A stretch of DNA of 64,000 bases from Emticicia sp051209875 (GCF_051209875.1 NZ_JBNTQY010000001.1:372001-436000), one strand, 5' to 3'; counted from the stretch's first letter, positions 1 to 8,703 are shown. The notes: a model not told the origin generated them from the letters alone. Translations and numbers: made by a program.

Positions 1-494
1 TTGAAACAGGTGTTATTAACTCAGGTGAAGCAGTTGAGATCTTAGGTATGGGTGCAGAAAACTTGAAATCAGTTGTAACTGGTGTTGAGATGTTCCGTAA
101 AATCCTTGACCGTGGTGAGGCTGGTGATAACGTAGGTTTATTATTACGTGGTATTGAGAAAGAATCAATCAAGCGTGGTATGGTAATCTGTAAGCCAGGT
201 TCGGTTAAACCACACGCTCACTTCAAAGCTGAGGTTTATGTATTGAGCAAAGAAGAAGGTGGTCGTCATACACCATTCTTTAACAAATATCGTCCTCAAT
301 TCTATTTCCGTACAACTGACGTAACAGGAGAAATCTCGTTGCCAGCAGGAGTAGAAATGGTAATGCCAGGTGATAACATCACTATCGAAGTGAAATTAAT
401 CAGTGCAATTGCTATGGACAAAGGTCTTCGTTTTGCGATTCGTGAAGGTGGACGTACTGTAGGTGCTGGTCAAGTAACAGAAATCATCGCTTAA
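1..494 (+). CDS. tuf: Elongation factor Tu, C-terminal part (cut by window edge)
   Basis: The open frame runs in from the window edge and ends with TAA at 494, so only about the last 163 residues of this roughly 395-residue GTPase are present. The visible part covers domains 2 and 3. It contains the EF-Tu phrases GMVICKPGS, KAEVYVLSKEEGGRHTPFF, YRPQFYFRTTDVTG and the ending LRFAIREGGRTVGAGQV. EF-Tu delivers aminoacyl-tRNA to the ribosome. The first ATG inside the window (48) is internal and is not the start. A strong terminator follows directly, so this copy is not co-transcribed with secE-nusG-rplK, the usual neighbours of one tuf copy in this phylum. Identification is near certain. Confidence 0.97.
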   Translation, partial: ETGVINSGEAVEILGMGAENLKSVVTGVEMFRKILDRGEAGDNVGLLLRGIEKESIKRGMVICKPGSVKPHAHFKAEVYVLSKEEGGRHTPFFNKYRPQFYFRTTDVTGEISLPAGVEMVMPGDNITIEVKLISAIAMDKGLRFAIREGGRTVGAGQVTEIIA

Positions 495-516
495 TTTATT
501 TTAAGCTAAGAAATAT

Positions 517-549
517 AAAGAGCGTTCTTGAAAGGGAACGCTCTTTTGT
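517..549 (+). terminator. Rho-independent terminator of tuf
   Basis: An 11-bp stem (AAAGAGCGTTC at 517-527 pairing with 536-546) with an 8-nt loop is followed by a short T-rich run. It lies 22 nt after the tuf stop. Confidence 0.85.
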
Positions 550-733
550 TTTATACTCTTTTTCTCAAACTACTCAACTTTAATGATATTTTTATAATAT
601 GTTCTAATGTTTAAATTGTGTTCTTTAAAAATGCAAGTTATTGATAGTAAGTTATTTACAGTAAATTTTTCAAATAAATAGTACTAAAATCGGATAATTC
701 AGTAGCTTAGCCCCTTTACTCAATTCAAAACTC

Positions 734-764
734 TTTGAGCATATTGATTTAATTCATAAATTTG
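734..764 (+). promoter_or_regulatory. pdhA promoter, Bacteroidota type
   Basis: A -33 element TTTG (734-737) and a -7 element TAAATTTG (757-764, fitting TAnnTTTG) are separated by 19 bp. The -7 box ends 50 nt before the pdhA start codon. Confidence 0.65.
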
Positions 765-814
765 CATTTATTCTAAGCGATTTACATTCACCATAAAAGA
801 TTCAAGAAGTCAAA

Positions 815-1831
815 ATGGCATCTACTAAAGAAAAAGCTCCAAAGGTTAAATACAGTAAAGAAACTTATATGTATTGGTACGAATCAATGTACCTTCAGAG
901 AAAATTTGAGGAAAAAGCTGGACAGTTATACGGTCAGCAAAAGATTCGTGGATTTTGTCATTTATATATCGGACAAGAAGCTTGTTCGTCAGGTGCTGTT
1001 TCGGCATTAACAAAAGACGATAAATGGATTACGGCATACCGTGACCATGGACATCCATTGGCATTAGGTACTGACCCAAACAGAATCATGGCTGAGCTTT
1101 TTGGAAAAGTAACAGGAACAACCAAAGGAAAAGGTGGTTCGATGCACATTTTTGATAAAGAAGTTAATTTTATTGGTGGACATGGTATTGTTGGAGCTCA
1201 AATTCCTTTGGGTGCTGGTATTGCTTTTGCCGAGAAATATAAAGGAACAAAAAACCTTTGTATGTGCTATTTTGGTGATGGAGCTGTTCGTCAAGGTGCT
1301 TTGCATGAAGCCTTTAATATGGCTATGACTTGGAAATTACCAGTGATTTTTGTGGTTGAAAACAATGGTTATGCTATGGGAACTTCAGTAGAGCGTACGT
1401 CAAATGTTCGTGAACTTTATACCTTAGGCGAAGGCTACGATATGCCAGCCGAACCAGTTGATGCAATGGATGTAGAAATGGTACACGAGGCTGTTAAACG
1501 TGCCGCTGACCGTGCAAGAGCTGGCGAAGGCCCAACATTCTTGGAATTTAAAACGTATCGTTATCGTGGACACTCAATGTCTGATCCACAGAAATATCGT
1601 ACAAAAGAAGAAGTAGAGCAATGGAAAATGCGTGACCCATTGGAAATGTGTCGTCATAGAATCTTGACAAATGGTATTGCAACAGAAGAAGAATTAGATG
1701 TGATTGATGCACGTGTAAAAGAGAAAGTAGAAGCTTCAGTAAAATTTGCTGAAGAATCTCCTTATCCTGCACCTGAAGAGGCCTTCCAAGATGTTTATAT
1801 GGATGCTGAATACCCATTTGTAATGGAATAA
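815..1831 (+). CDS. pdhA: Pyruvate dehydrogenase E1 component, alpha subunit
   Basis: This 338-residue protein is the thiamine-diphosphate subunit of the pyruvate dehydrogenase complex, which oxidatively decarboxylates pyruvate to load acetyl groups on E2. The TPP motif begins at GDG (residues 154-156) and ends at NN (183-184). The loop RGHSMSDP (251-258) is the conserved segment that carries the phosphorylation site in mitochondrial E1-alpha. Length and start fit the heteromeric E1 family. No beta subunit or E2 gene follows; a terminator stands 20 nt downstream, so the gene is transcribed alone from its own promoter and its partners must be encoded elsewhere. A branched-chain E1-alpha is the main alternative, but the sequence looks like PdhA. 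Confidence 0.93.
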   Translation: MASTKEKAPKVKYSKETYMYWYESMYLQRKFEEKAGQLYGQQKIRGFCHLYIGQEACSSGAVSALTKDDKWITAYRDHGHPLALGTDPNRIMAELFGKVTGTTKGKGGSMHIFDKEVNFIGGHGIVGAQIPLGAGIAFAEKYKGTKNLCMCYFGDGAVRQGALHEAFNMAMTWKLPVIFVVENNGYAMGTSVERTSNVRELYTLGEGYDMPAEPVDAMDVEMVHEAVKRAADRARAGEGPTFLEFKTYRYRGHSMSDPQKYRTKEEVEQWKMRDPLEMCRHRILTNGIATEEELDVIDARVKEKVEASVKFAEESPYPAPEEAFQDVYMDAEYPFVME

Positions 1832-1850
1832 AGAATTAGATAGTATTATC

Positions 1851-1889
1851 AAAAAAGCCAGTTTTGACGATTCAGAACTGGCTTTTTTG
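1851..1889 (+). terminator. Terminator of pdhA
   Basis: A 13-bp stem (AAAAAAGCCAGTT at 1851-1863 with its complement at 1876-1888) ends in a run of T. Confidence 0.88.
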
Positions 1890-2069
1890 ATGGTTTAATT
1901 AAAAAATGATTTTCTCTAAACATAAATCGAAATAGAGAGTTATAATAATATAGTCTATTTATTGTAGAAAGCTGTAAGAATGCTTTTATATGCCAAAACT
2001 TTAGAATACTATTGCACCAATTTTATTTGGTAAAAAATAATGATTTAAATTATCATAAAAGTTCAGCAA

Positions 2070-2948
2070 ATGAGTAATTATTCGATAAAAGATTTAGAAC
2101 AACTGTCAGGTATTAAAGCTCATACGCTCAGAATATGGGAGCAGCGATATAATATTATTAATCCTAAAAGGACTGATACGAATATTCGTACTTACGATGA
2201 TAAAGACCTAAAATTAGTCCTAAATATTGCTTTGCTGAAAGACCATGATTATAAAATCTCAGAAATTGCCAAATTAAGCCTTGAAGAACTCTCTAAAGAA
2301 GTTTTATCAATTTCTGAAAAACAGCTTAATTATCCTGACCAGATTCATGCCCTCACGATTGCGATGCTTGATATTGATGAAGACCGTTTTGAGAAGATCA
2401 TGGCGACAAGTATTCTTCAATTTGGCTTTGAAAATACGATGATAAATATCATTTATCCTTTCTTGAGTCGGATAGGCATCTTGTGGGTTACAGGTTCGAT
2501 TGGGCCAGCACAAGAACATTTTATTACCAATTTGATACGTCAGAAAATTATTGTGGCAATTGATGGGCAAGTGATTAGATTAGATTCTGAAGCTAAAAAG
2601 TATATTTTATTTACCCCAGAAGGCGAATTACACGAAATTCCTCTGCTTTTTGCTAATTATGTGCTTCGGGCAAGAAGCAATAAAGTGATTTATTTAGGGC
2701 AAAGTTTACCTTTTAGTGAACTTCAATTTGTGTGTGAATTGCACAAGCCAGATTATTTATTTTCAGTGATTACTTCAACGCCTGGGCAAGACGAAATACA
2801 GCAATATGTTAATCGTCTCGGTGTGAGTTTTCCAACAATTAAGGTTTTATTGACGGGGTACCAAGTAGTAGCCCAAGGTATTGATTTACCACCTAATACC
2901 GATATTATTATGAATGTTAAACAATTAATGGAAATTGCCGAGAGCTAA
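2070..2948 (+). CDS. MerR-family regulator with a B12-binding-like domain (CarH/LitR type)
   Basis: The 292-residue protein has an N-terminal MerR helix-turn-helix (about 1-70, with HTLRIWEQRYNII) and a C-terminal module like the cobalamin-binding part of the CarH/LitR light-responsive repressors. The helical-bundle motif W-x9-E-H is intact (W139, E149, H150). The Rossmann part carries GELHEIP (185-191), where H188 corresponds to the lower-axial cobalt ligand of the ExHxxG motif but the final glycine is proline. In CarH, adenosylcobalamin keeps the repressor on DNA until light releases it. No carotenoid or photolyase gene lies nearby, so the target is unknown. The 3' end overlaps the convergent oxidase gene by 4 bp. 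MerR membership is certain; B12 or light sensing is inference. Confidence 0.85.
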   Translation: MSNYSIKDLEQLSGIKAHTLRIWEQRYNIINPKRTDTNIRTYDDKDLKLVLNIALLKDHDYKISEIAKLSLEELSKEVLSISEKQLNYPDQIHALTIAMLDIDEDRFEKIMATSILQFGFENTMINIIYPFLSRIGILWVTGSIGPAQEHFITNLIRQKIIVAIDGQVIRLDSEAKKYILFTPEGELHEIPLLFANYVLRARSNKVIYLGQSLPFSELQFVCELHKPDYLFSVITSTPGQDEIQQYVNRLGVSFPTIKVLLTGYQVVAQGIDLPPNTDIIMNVKQLMEIAES

Positions 2949-4291
2949 GAAACACTTAGAATTTCTTTAGCTACTCTTTCTCCCGAGCGAATAGCTCCAT
3001 CAATATAGCCGTTCCAAATTTCGGAAGTTTCTGTTCCTGCCCAATGAATATTACCGACAGGTTCTCGAAGAGCTTTTCCTACCGACGTCCATGCACCAGT
3101 TGGCATAATGCCTGCGTAACATCCACGAGTAAACTCTTCTTCAGCCCAACTGTGGTCAAGATACATGATTGGATTTCGGGCTTTTTCGCCATAAAACTTC
3201 ACAAATGAATCTAAAATTGATGCTTTTCGCTCTTCTGCCGAAAGATTGGCAAATGCTTTTGCTTGGTTTCCCAATACAAATCCCATCATTACACCTTGAC
3301 TTCCATCTTTTGGAGAATTATCGAAAGTAACAGTAGTATAGCCTTCATTGGTTGCAGAAAGACCATTTAACCCATCTTCTCGCCAAAAAGGTTTGTCATA
3401 AATGGCATACGTTTTCCAAACTACACCCATTGGCATTCGCTGTGTGAGTTGCTCTCGATTGGCTGGCATCATGGGCGAATACCTGATTCTACCTGCCAAA
3501 GTTGGGGGTAAGGCAACAACGACTTTTTTTGCCGTAAATTCAAAACTATCTCCTTTTACAATTACTTGATTATTTTCCTGTGAAATTTCTCTTACAACCG
3601 AATTTAATCGAATATTCTCTTTAAAAGTTTCGGCTAAACGTAAGGCAGGCTGTGAAGCTCCACCTACAAGGCGTTCTTCTTGAGCTCCATTTTTTACATT
3701 CATCAAAGTATCTAAATCTCTACCTGATTTTGTATAAAACAAAGCATGAAGCATCGAAATCTCATTCGGATCTGCTGCCCAAATCGCCTCAGCAGCGAGT
3801 TTGAACATTATTTTGGCAGTTTTGAAACGCATTTGCTTATCCATCCAAGTTGCCAAAGTCATGGAGTCATAATAAGCTGCATTGGGTGTTTTCCAAGGAG
3901 ATGCTAAATCAACGGTTTTGGATAATTTATTCATTCGCTTGATAGCGAAATCTAAGCTCAGAAGAGAGCCAATTGGGAGGGGAGGTATCAAACCTTTGTA
4001 ACGTTTTACTTTGCCATTGAATAAAAGTGTACTTTTACCCTCATCATAAGTTGGGAAAGTTTGCACGCCAAATTCTTTTGCCAGAGCATAAATTTTATCT
4101 TGTGTGGGGCCAACCCATGCTCCTCCTAAATCGACATAACTACCATCATCGAAGTATTTTGTATAAACTCGCCCGCCAACTCTATCACGAGCTTCGAGCA
4201 ATAATACATTTTTTCCTGCTTTGATTAATTCACGAGTAGCAGTCAAGCCAGCATAGCCAGCTCCGATAACGATGGTGTCGTAGGTTTGCAT
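2945..4291 (-). CDS. Flavin monoamine oxidase family protein
   Basis: This 448-residue FAD enzyme has the N-terminal dinucleotide motif GAGYAGL (residues 10-16) and the ARDRVGGR segment. The C-terminal flavin motif includes HWAGTETSEIWNGYIDGA. Such enzymes oxidise amines to aldehydes with release of ammonia and hydrogen peroxide. C391 in RGCYAG lines up with the cysteine that holds FAD covalently in mitochondrial MAO (GGCYT), so covalent flavin is possible. No signal peptide is evident, which suggests a cytoplasmic enzyme. It is convergent with the MerR-like gene (4-bp overlap) and lies 78 bp downstream of xylA, separated by a terminator. The substrate cannot be read from the sequence. Confidence 0.88.
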   Translation of the reverse strand: MQTYDTIVIGAGYAGLTATRELIKAGKNVLLLEARDRVGGRVYTKYFDDGSYVDLGGAWVGPTQDKIYALAKEFGVQTFPTYDEGKSTLLFNGKVKRYKGLIPPLPIGSLLSLDFAIKRMNKLSKTVDLASPWKTPNAAYYDSMTLATWMDKQMRFKTAKIMFKLAAEAIWAADPNEISMLHALFYTKSGRDLDTLMNVKNGAQEERLVGGASQPALRLAETFKENIRLNSVVREISQENNQVIVKGDSFEFTAKKVVVALPPTLAGRIRYSPMMPANREQLTQRMPMGVVWKTYAIYDKPFWREDGLNGLSATNEGYTTVTFDNSPKDGSQGVMMGFVLGNQAKAFANLSAEERKASILDSFVKFYGEKARNPIMYLDHSWAEEEFTRGCYAGIMPTGAWTSVGKALREPVGNIHWAGTETSEIWNGYIDGAIRSGERVAKEILSVS

Positions 4292-4316
4292 TTTGATAGG
4301 GTAGGTGTTAAAATAA

Positions 4317-4356
4317 AAAAAACCTGCAAGGTCTATTCAGACCTTACAGGTTTTGT
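4317..4356 (-). terminator. Terminator of xylA
   Basis: A stem of about 15 bp with one mismatch (AAAACCTG then AAGGTCT, tetraloop ATTC) lies between xylA and the oxidase gene. Read on the minus strand it ends in a long T run. Confidence 0.85.
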
Positions 4357-4369
4357 CCGAAATCGCCTA

Positions 4370-5710
4370 TCAAATATACTGATTAATAATCATTTCAAAC
4401 AACTCTTGTTTGCCACTTATTTGTTTTGGTTCGCCAATGCTAAGGGCAATGCGATGCAAATCTTCTAATCCTAATTTTCCAGCATCATATAAAGCACCAT
4501 CACCAGCATCAAATGAGGCATAACGATTGGCACGCAATTTCTTGTATTCTGATTTTTCGAGAATGTCATTTGCTACCAACAAAGCACGAGCAAAAGCGTC
4601 CATACCTGCAATGTGAGCAATGAAAATATCTTCTAAATCCGTTGAATTTCTACGAGTTTTTGCATCAAAGTTTACACCACCTGTGGTCAAGCCACCTGCT
4701 TCTAAGATAACCAACATTGCTTCAGTCAATTCAAACAAATCAACTGGGAATTGGTCAGTATCCCAACCATTTTGGTAATCACCACGATTGGCATCAATAC
4801 TGCCCAACATTCCTGCATCAGCAGCCATTTGAAGTTCGTGAGCAAAAGTATGCCCTGCCAAAGTAGCATGGTTTACTTCAACATTCAATTGGAAATCTTT
4901 GTCCAAACCGTAATTACGCAAGAAACCAATCACTGTTTGAGCATCATAATCGTATTGGTGTTTCGATGGCTCACAAGGTTTTGGTTCGATGTAGAATTTA
5001 CCTGTAAAACCATTTTTACGAGCATAATCACGAGAAATAGTAAGGAATTGAGCTAAATGGTCAATTTCTTTTTTTGTATTTGTATTCAACAAAGACATAT
5101 AACCTTCACGTCCTCCCCAGAAAACGTATCCTTCACCGCCCAATTCGATGGTTGCATCAATGGCATTTTTTACTTGAAAACCACCGTGAGCAACAACTGA
5201 AAAATCAGGGTTTGTTGAAGCACCATTCATGTAACGTTTGTGAGAAAACAAATTGGCTGTTCCCCAAAGTAATTTCACGCCACTTTCTTTTTGCTTTAAT
5301 TTTGCTAAAGCCGCAATTTCTTGTAAATTTTTCTCAAATTCTGCTTGAGAATTTCCTTCTGGAGCAATATCAATATCATGGAAACAATAAAAAGGTGTTC
5401 CTAATTTTGTCATAAATTCAAATGCTGCATCCAATTTATCTTTGGCAGCATCCATAGGTGTTTTTGCTAAATCCCAAGGGAAAATTTTAGTTCCTGGACC
5501 AAATGGGTCGCCACCATTGCCACAGAACGTGTGCCAATAAGCTGTTGCAAAACGTAGATGTTCGGCCATTGTTTTGCCAGCTACGATGCGATTTGCATCA
5601 TAATATTTGAAAGCTAAGTAATTATTAGATTCACGGCCTTCGTAAGCAATGGCATTTTTTATGAAAGGAAAATACTCTTTTTGTCCAAGAGTGATGTTTA
5701 ATTTTGACAT
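4370..5710 (-). CDS. xylA: Xylose isomerase
   Basis: The enzyme interconverts D-xylose and D-xylulose in the cytoplasm. At 446 residues it is a class II isomerase (the longer, Bacteroides/E. coli type). The active-site segment FHDIDIAPEG starts at F110 and includes the catalytic histidine (H111). FWGGREG, the metal-binding IEPKPCEPSKHQYD region, EVNHATLAGHTF and DANRGDYQNGWDTDQFP are all present, so both metal sites look intact. No xylulokinase or xylose transporter adjoins it, so the gene stands alone between two unrelated genes. A TATTTTTG box lies upstream (minus strand, near 5780), but I do not see a well-spaced -33 box. Confidence 0.97.
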   Translation of the reverse strand: MSKLNITLGQKEYFPFIKNAIAYEGRESNNYLAFKYYDANRIVAGKTMAEHLRFATAYWHTFCGNGGDPFGPGTKIFPWDLAKTPMDAAKDKLDAAFEFMTKLGTPFYCFHDIDIAPEGNSQAEFEKNLQEIAALAKLKQKESGVKLLWGTANLFSHKRYMNGASTNPDFSVVAHGGFQVKNAIDATIELGGEGYVFWGGREGYMSLLNTNTKKEIDHLAQFLTISRDYARKNGFTGKFYIEPKPCEPSKHQYDYDAQTVIGFLRNYGLDKDFQLNVEVNHATLAGHTFAHELQMAADAGMLGSIDANRGDYQNGWDTDQFPVDLFELTEAMLVILEAGGLTTGGVNFDAKTRRNSTDLEDIFIAHIAGMDAFARALLVANDILEKSEYKKLRANRYASFDAGDGALYDAGKLGLEDLHRIALSIGEPKQISGKQELFEMIINQYI

Positions 5711-5817
5711 GATTGATTCGTGTTTGAGGAGTTCAAAAGATTGAATATGGTGCGAAATAAATTATTAAGTGTCAAAAATACAATTATTTTTCAAGATTTA
5801 TTTCTAAATATGAAAAA

Positions 5818-6240
5818 CTACTTCCAAACTAATACTATTAAACCTATCAGAATCAAACCCCCACCGATGATAATTTTGGGTGTAACTGGTTCTTTTAGTA
5901 AAATAAATGAAAGTAAAAGTGTAATCAAAATACTTCCTTTATCAATCGAAGCAACATAGGAAACTTCGCCGATTTGGATAGCCTTATAGTAGAAAATCCA
6001 AGAAAGAGTAGTTGTCAGACCAGAAACTACCAAAAAAAGTATTGATTTTGTTGTTAGATTATGAATTTCTTTGGTTTCCTGAAAAATGAAAAAATTAAGT
6101 AAAACAAAGCCAAAAACTACTGTTGTACGCACAGCAAGCCCAAGATCGGAACTGATATTTTTTAAACCAAATTTTGCAATAACAGAAGTCAAACCTGCAA
6201 AAAACATCGAAATAACACTATAAAGAATCCAGTTTTTCAT
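5818..6240 (-). CDS. EamA/DMT-family half-size transporter
   Basis: This 140-residue membrane protein consists of a single EamA unit with about four to five hydrophobic helices (for example WILYSVISMFFAGL near the N-terminus and IIIGGGLILIGLIVLVW at the end). The phrases YYKAIQIGEVSYVASIDK and FILLKEPVT are typical of the drug/metabolite transporter superfamily. Full-length members have two such units, so this one probably works as a dimer. I chose the ATG at 6240 because an upstream in-frame start at 6279 would translate through the terminator hairpin of the preceding gene. Substrate unknown. Confidence 0.82.
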   Translation of the reverse strand: MKNWILYSVISMFFAGLTSVIAKFGLKNISSDLGLAVRTTVVFGFVLLNFFIFQETKEIHNLTTKSILFLVVSGLTTTLSWIFYYKAIQIGEVSYVASIDKGSILITLLLSFILLKEPVTPKIIIGGGLILIGLIVLVWK

Positions 6241-6251
6241 AAGTTTTACAT

Positions 6252-6287
6252 AAAAAAAGTTGCTTGACATGAACGCCAAGCAACTTT
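6252..6287 (-). terminator. Terminator of the Lys-rich secreted protein gene
   Basis: A perfect 11-bp stem AAAGTTGCTTG (6256-6266) pairs with 6277-6287. On the minus strand it is followed by seven T. Confidence 0.85.
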
Positions 6288-6332
6288 ACGAATAATAAAC
6301 AAAAAACCCTATTTTTTACTTGTTTTTCTGCA

Positions 6333-6560
6333 TTATGCAGCTTTTTTAGCTTTATGAGCATGATGTTTTTTAAAGATTCTACCAGTTTTTGATTCTGATT
6401 TTGCTTCTTTTTTCTCAGTATTTGCAGCAACTTTTTCTTGCTTTTTCTGAGCTTTTGCTTCTTGTTTTGGCGTTTGTTTTTTTACACCACCTTTAGCAAA
6501 AGTAGCTGGGGCAGCCAAAGTGATAAGAGCAATGGCAGCTAACAAAAATGACTTTTTCAT
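6333..6560 (-). CDS. Small lysine-rich secreted protein
   Basis: The 75-residue product starts with a clear Sec signal peptide (MKKSFLLAAIALITLAAPATFA, probable cleavage after residue 22). The mature part of about 53 residues is dominated by Lys, Ala, Gln and Glu and ends HHAHKAKKAA. It would be a highly basic, probably disordered peptide at the cell envelope. I recognise no named domain. The gene has its own terminator and is transcribed divergently from the 6814 gene. A start at 6560, right before the signal peptide, fits well. Its function is not predictable; nucleic-acid or LPS interaction would be guesswork. Confidence 0.75.
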   Translation of the reverse strand: MKKSFLLAAIALITLAAPATFAKGGVKKQTPKQEAKAQKKQEKVAANTEKKEAKSESKTGRIFKKHHAHKAKKAA

Positions 6561-6813
6561 GTGCTTAATTTAGTTTGAAATTGATGTTTGTTCACTCGTT
6601 TGGCGAACTTTCTGAAACAAATTTCAGCTAAAAAGATTAAAACCATTATAAGCTAAAATTAAATGAAAATTAAATAAAAAATGGGTGTTTTTAGGGAGTT
6701 TGAGCTTGATAATAGTTAGGGTGTCCATATTAAACGCACATTAAATTTTCATTGAAATTAAAATATTATGATGCTTTTTACGTCTAATAAAAACAACAAT
6801 AAAGGTATTAACA

Positions 6814-7287
6814 ATGAAAGCATTCAAAGCACTTATTTTATTGGTTACGATGGCGAGTTCTCAAGTATTACTTGCTCAACAACCAGCACCCGTTCCAGAA
6901 AAATACTCGAAAAGACCCGATGGTCCTCCGCCACAAAGACCAATGGCTGATGCTCCTACTCGTGCGAAAAAAATGACTGAACACATGACCAAAGATTTAG
7001 GCTTAAATGAAGCTACATCCAAGAAAGTCTATGAGATCACTTTGGCAAGAGCAAGCAAAGTGGACCAAATTCAGTCAAGTAATGCTGATGGGAAAGCAAA
7101 AAATGATGCTTTAAAAGCCAATGCGGATGATTTCAAAGCAAAGCTAAAGTCGATTCTTACGGCAGAACAATTTGCTAAATTTGAAGCAATGAAAAAAGAT
7201 GAGAGAGGTCCACGTGGGCCAAGAGGTGAAGATGGCCCACCACCGCCACCACCACACAAAGGTAAAAAACCTCTTGGAAATAATTGA
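6814..7287 (+). CDS. Secreted Spy/CpxP-like small protein
   Basis: This 157-residue protein has a signal peptide ending near residue 21 (VLLAQ). A helical middle part (about 48-130) includes HMTKDLGLNEATSKKVYEI and KLKSILTAEQFAKFEAMKK. These resemble the paired LTxxQ-type helices of periplasmic Spy/CpxP stress chaperones. Both ends of the mature chain are rich in proline and glycine, with a hexaproline stretch near residue 145. The ATG at 6814 is directly before a good signal peptide; the overlapping frame from 6768 is not coding. A strong terminator follows. The family assignment is by pattern only, and the role as an envelope chaperone is inference. Confidence 0.75.
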   Translation: MKAFKALILLVTMASSQVLLAQQPAPVPEKYSKRPDGPPPQRPMADAPTRAKKMTEHMTKDLGLNEATSKKVYEITLARASKVDQIQSSNADGKAKNDALKANADDFKAKLKSILTAEQFAKFEAMKKDERGPRGPRGEDGPPPPPPHKGKKPLGNN

Positions 7288-7312
7288 TAATTAAATAGTA
7301 TTTTTGGAAGTG

Positions 7313-7368
7313 AAAGTTCTGATTAGTATATTCGATAGATGACTAATCAGAACTTTAGTTTTTTTATT
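7313..7368 (+). terminator. Terminator of the Spy-like gene
   Basis: A perfect 15-bp stem (AAAGTTCTGATTAGT at 7313-7327, complement at 7342-7356) with a 14-nt loop leads into AGTTTTTTTATTTT. Confidence 0.88.
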
Positions 7369-7381
7369 TTATCAATTGTTT

Positions 7382-7849
7382 ATGAAACATATCATTTTAT
7401 TAGTTTTTCTATTTTTGAGTATTCTAAGTGTTGATGCACAAACGAGCAAAGCAGACCAAATATTAGGTGATTGGATTAGCTCGGAAAAGGATGTAATCGT
7501 GCATATATATAAAGAAAAAGAGTATTATTTTGGTAAAGTTATATGGTTTAAAAACTATGACAATGACCCTAAAATAGATGCGATTGATGATTCGAAGGGA
7601 CTTCCTGAAGAGCAATGGTTGAATACGATTGTCATGCGAAATTTTGTTTTTTCGGAGAATAAATGGATAAATGGCAAAATATTTATGCTCAAAACAGGAA
7701 AAACATACGATGCCTCCGTGAAGATGAAAGATATGAATACGCTACAATTGAATGGATATGTTTTCTTGCCAATTTTTAGAGAATCGGCTATTTTTACAAG
7801 ATGTCACGACGTGGAAAAAAATATGTTACTTGAGGGTGTAAAAAAATAA
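7382..7849 (+). CDS. DUF2147-family secreted protein
   Basis: The 155-residue protein begins with a signal peptide (MKHIILLVFLFLSILSVDAQ). The mature chain follows the DUF2147 layout: GDWISSEKDVIVHIYKEKEYYFGKV, a WLNTIVMRNFVF segment, KWINGKIFMLKTGKTYDASV and a late LNGYVFLPIFRESAIFTR. DUF2147 proteins are small exported proteins of unknown biochemical function that usually carry a single beta-rich lipocalin-like domain. I start at the ATG at 7382, because the TTG at 7376 only adds two residues before the signal peptide. The AraC regulator begins 11 nt downstream, so the two are probably co-transcribed. Confidence 0.82.
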   Translation: MKHIILLVFLFLSILSVDAQTSKADQILGDWISSEKDVIVHIYKEKEYYFGKVIWFKNYDNDPKIDAIDDSKGLPEEQWLNTIVMRNFVFSENKWINGKIFMLKTGKTYDASVKMKDMNTLQLNGYVFLPIFRESAIFTRCHDVEKNMLLEGVKK

Positions 7850-7860
7850 AACCATAACTT

Positions 7861-8703
7861 ATGCTTCGTGTTCCTTCTTCTATAAATACTAAAGAATTTG
7901 AATCTCTGAAGATTCAGGATATGACTTTTGTAGCTTATCGTAATAACATATATCCATCAAGAAATGAGATTTTTTTTGAAGAACATGCGATTATTTATGT
8001 ACTCGAAGGAGAAAAAAGATTTGTTTCACCCACACAAGACGTTCATGTAAAAAAAGGACAAATTTTATTTTTTCAGCGAGGTTGCTATTCCATGAATGAG
8101 TCGATTGATGTAAATTATCGTAGCCTTGTTTTTTTCTTTCCTGAAAAACTATTGAAAGAGTTTGTTGCACAAAACCTGTCACTTTTTGAAGATTATACGC
8201 AAAGTTCTTTTGAACAAATATTGAGTTTAGAAAGCAATGATAATTTTGATAAATTTGTTGATTCGCTGATTCCATTTTTTAGTGCCAGAACCAATCTTTT
8301 AAATCAATTTTTGAAATTAAAATTTGATGAATTGATGTTGCATCTCCTCGACCTCGACCGTAGCAATCAATTTCGAATAACGCTTTTTAATATTTATCAA
8401 GGTCAAAAAGTTGATTTATCATTTTTTCTTGAAAATTACTATCTCAAACCGCTGTCTATCAACGAATTAGCACGTATTTCTGGTCGGAGTCTTTCGGCCT
8501 TCAAGCGTGATTTTGAATTACAATTCAATACTTCTCCTGCTGTTTGGATAAAAAACAAACGCCTCGAATATGCTTTCTTTCTTTTACAAAACTCCCCAAA
8601 AAATGTCTCCGAAATTAGCCTCGAAATAGGTTATGAAAGTGTCTCGCATTTCATCAAAGCCTTCAAAGAAAAATACGGTTTTACGCCCAATAAAATTATT
8701 TAA
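7861..8703 (+). CDS. AraC-family transcriptional regulator
   Basis: This 280-residue protein has a C-terminal pair of helix-turn-helices of the AraC type (about 200-280): SINELARISGRSLSAFKRDFELQFNTSP and ISLEIGYESVSHFIKAFKEKYGFTPNKI. The N-terminal 170 residues look like a cupin-type sensor domain (HAIIYVLEGEKRFVSPTQDVHVKKGQILFF). Similar Bacteroidota regulators resemble ExsA in layout. It follows the DUF2147 gene by 11 nt. A hairpin near 8702-8724 (ACCAAAAA pairing with TTTTTTGGT) may end the transcript. Inducer and targets are unknown. Confidence 0.92.
   Translation: MLRVPSSINTKEFESLKIQDMTFVAYRNNIYPSRNEIFFEEHAIIYVLEGEKRFVSPTQDVHVKKGQILFFQRGCYSMNESIDVNYRSLVFFFPEKLLKEFVAQNLSLFEDYTQSSFEQILSLESNDNFDKFVDSLIPFFSARTNLLNQFLKLKFDELMLHLLDLDRSNQFRITLFNIYQGQKVDLSFFLENYYLKPLSINELARISGRSLSAFKRDFELQFNTSPAVWIKNKRLEYAFFLLQNSPKNVSEISLEIGYESVSHFIKAFKEKYGFTPNKII

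Larger units (their letters stand above)
495..814. other. Spacer between tuf and pdhA (320 bp)
   Basis: The spacer holds the tuf terminator at its left end and a good Bacteroidota promoter at its right end. The 180 bp between them are AT-rich. I see no open frame, no tRNA cloverleaf and no clear repeat there. Confidence 0.6.

Noticed and set aside
495..814. tRNA gene after tuf
   Set aside because: No cloverleaf could be folded and no TTC-type T-arm was found. The tuf terminator ends the transcript.
6241..6279. Longer EamA-protein start
   Set aside because: Its codons run through the terminator hairpin of the preceding gene; the ATG at 6240 starts right before the first membrane helix.
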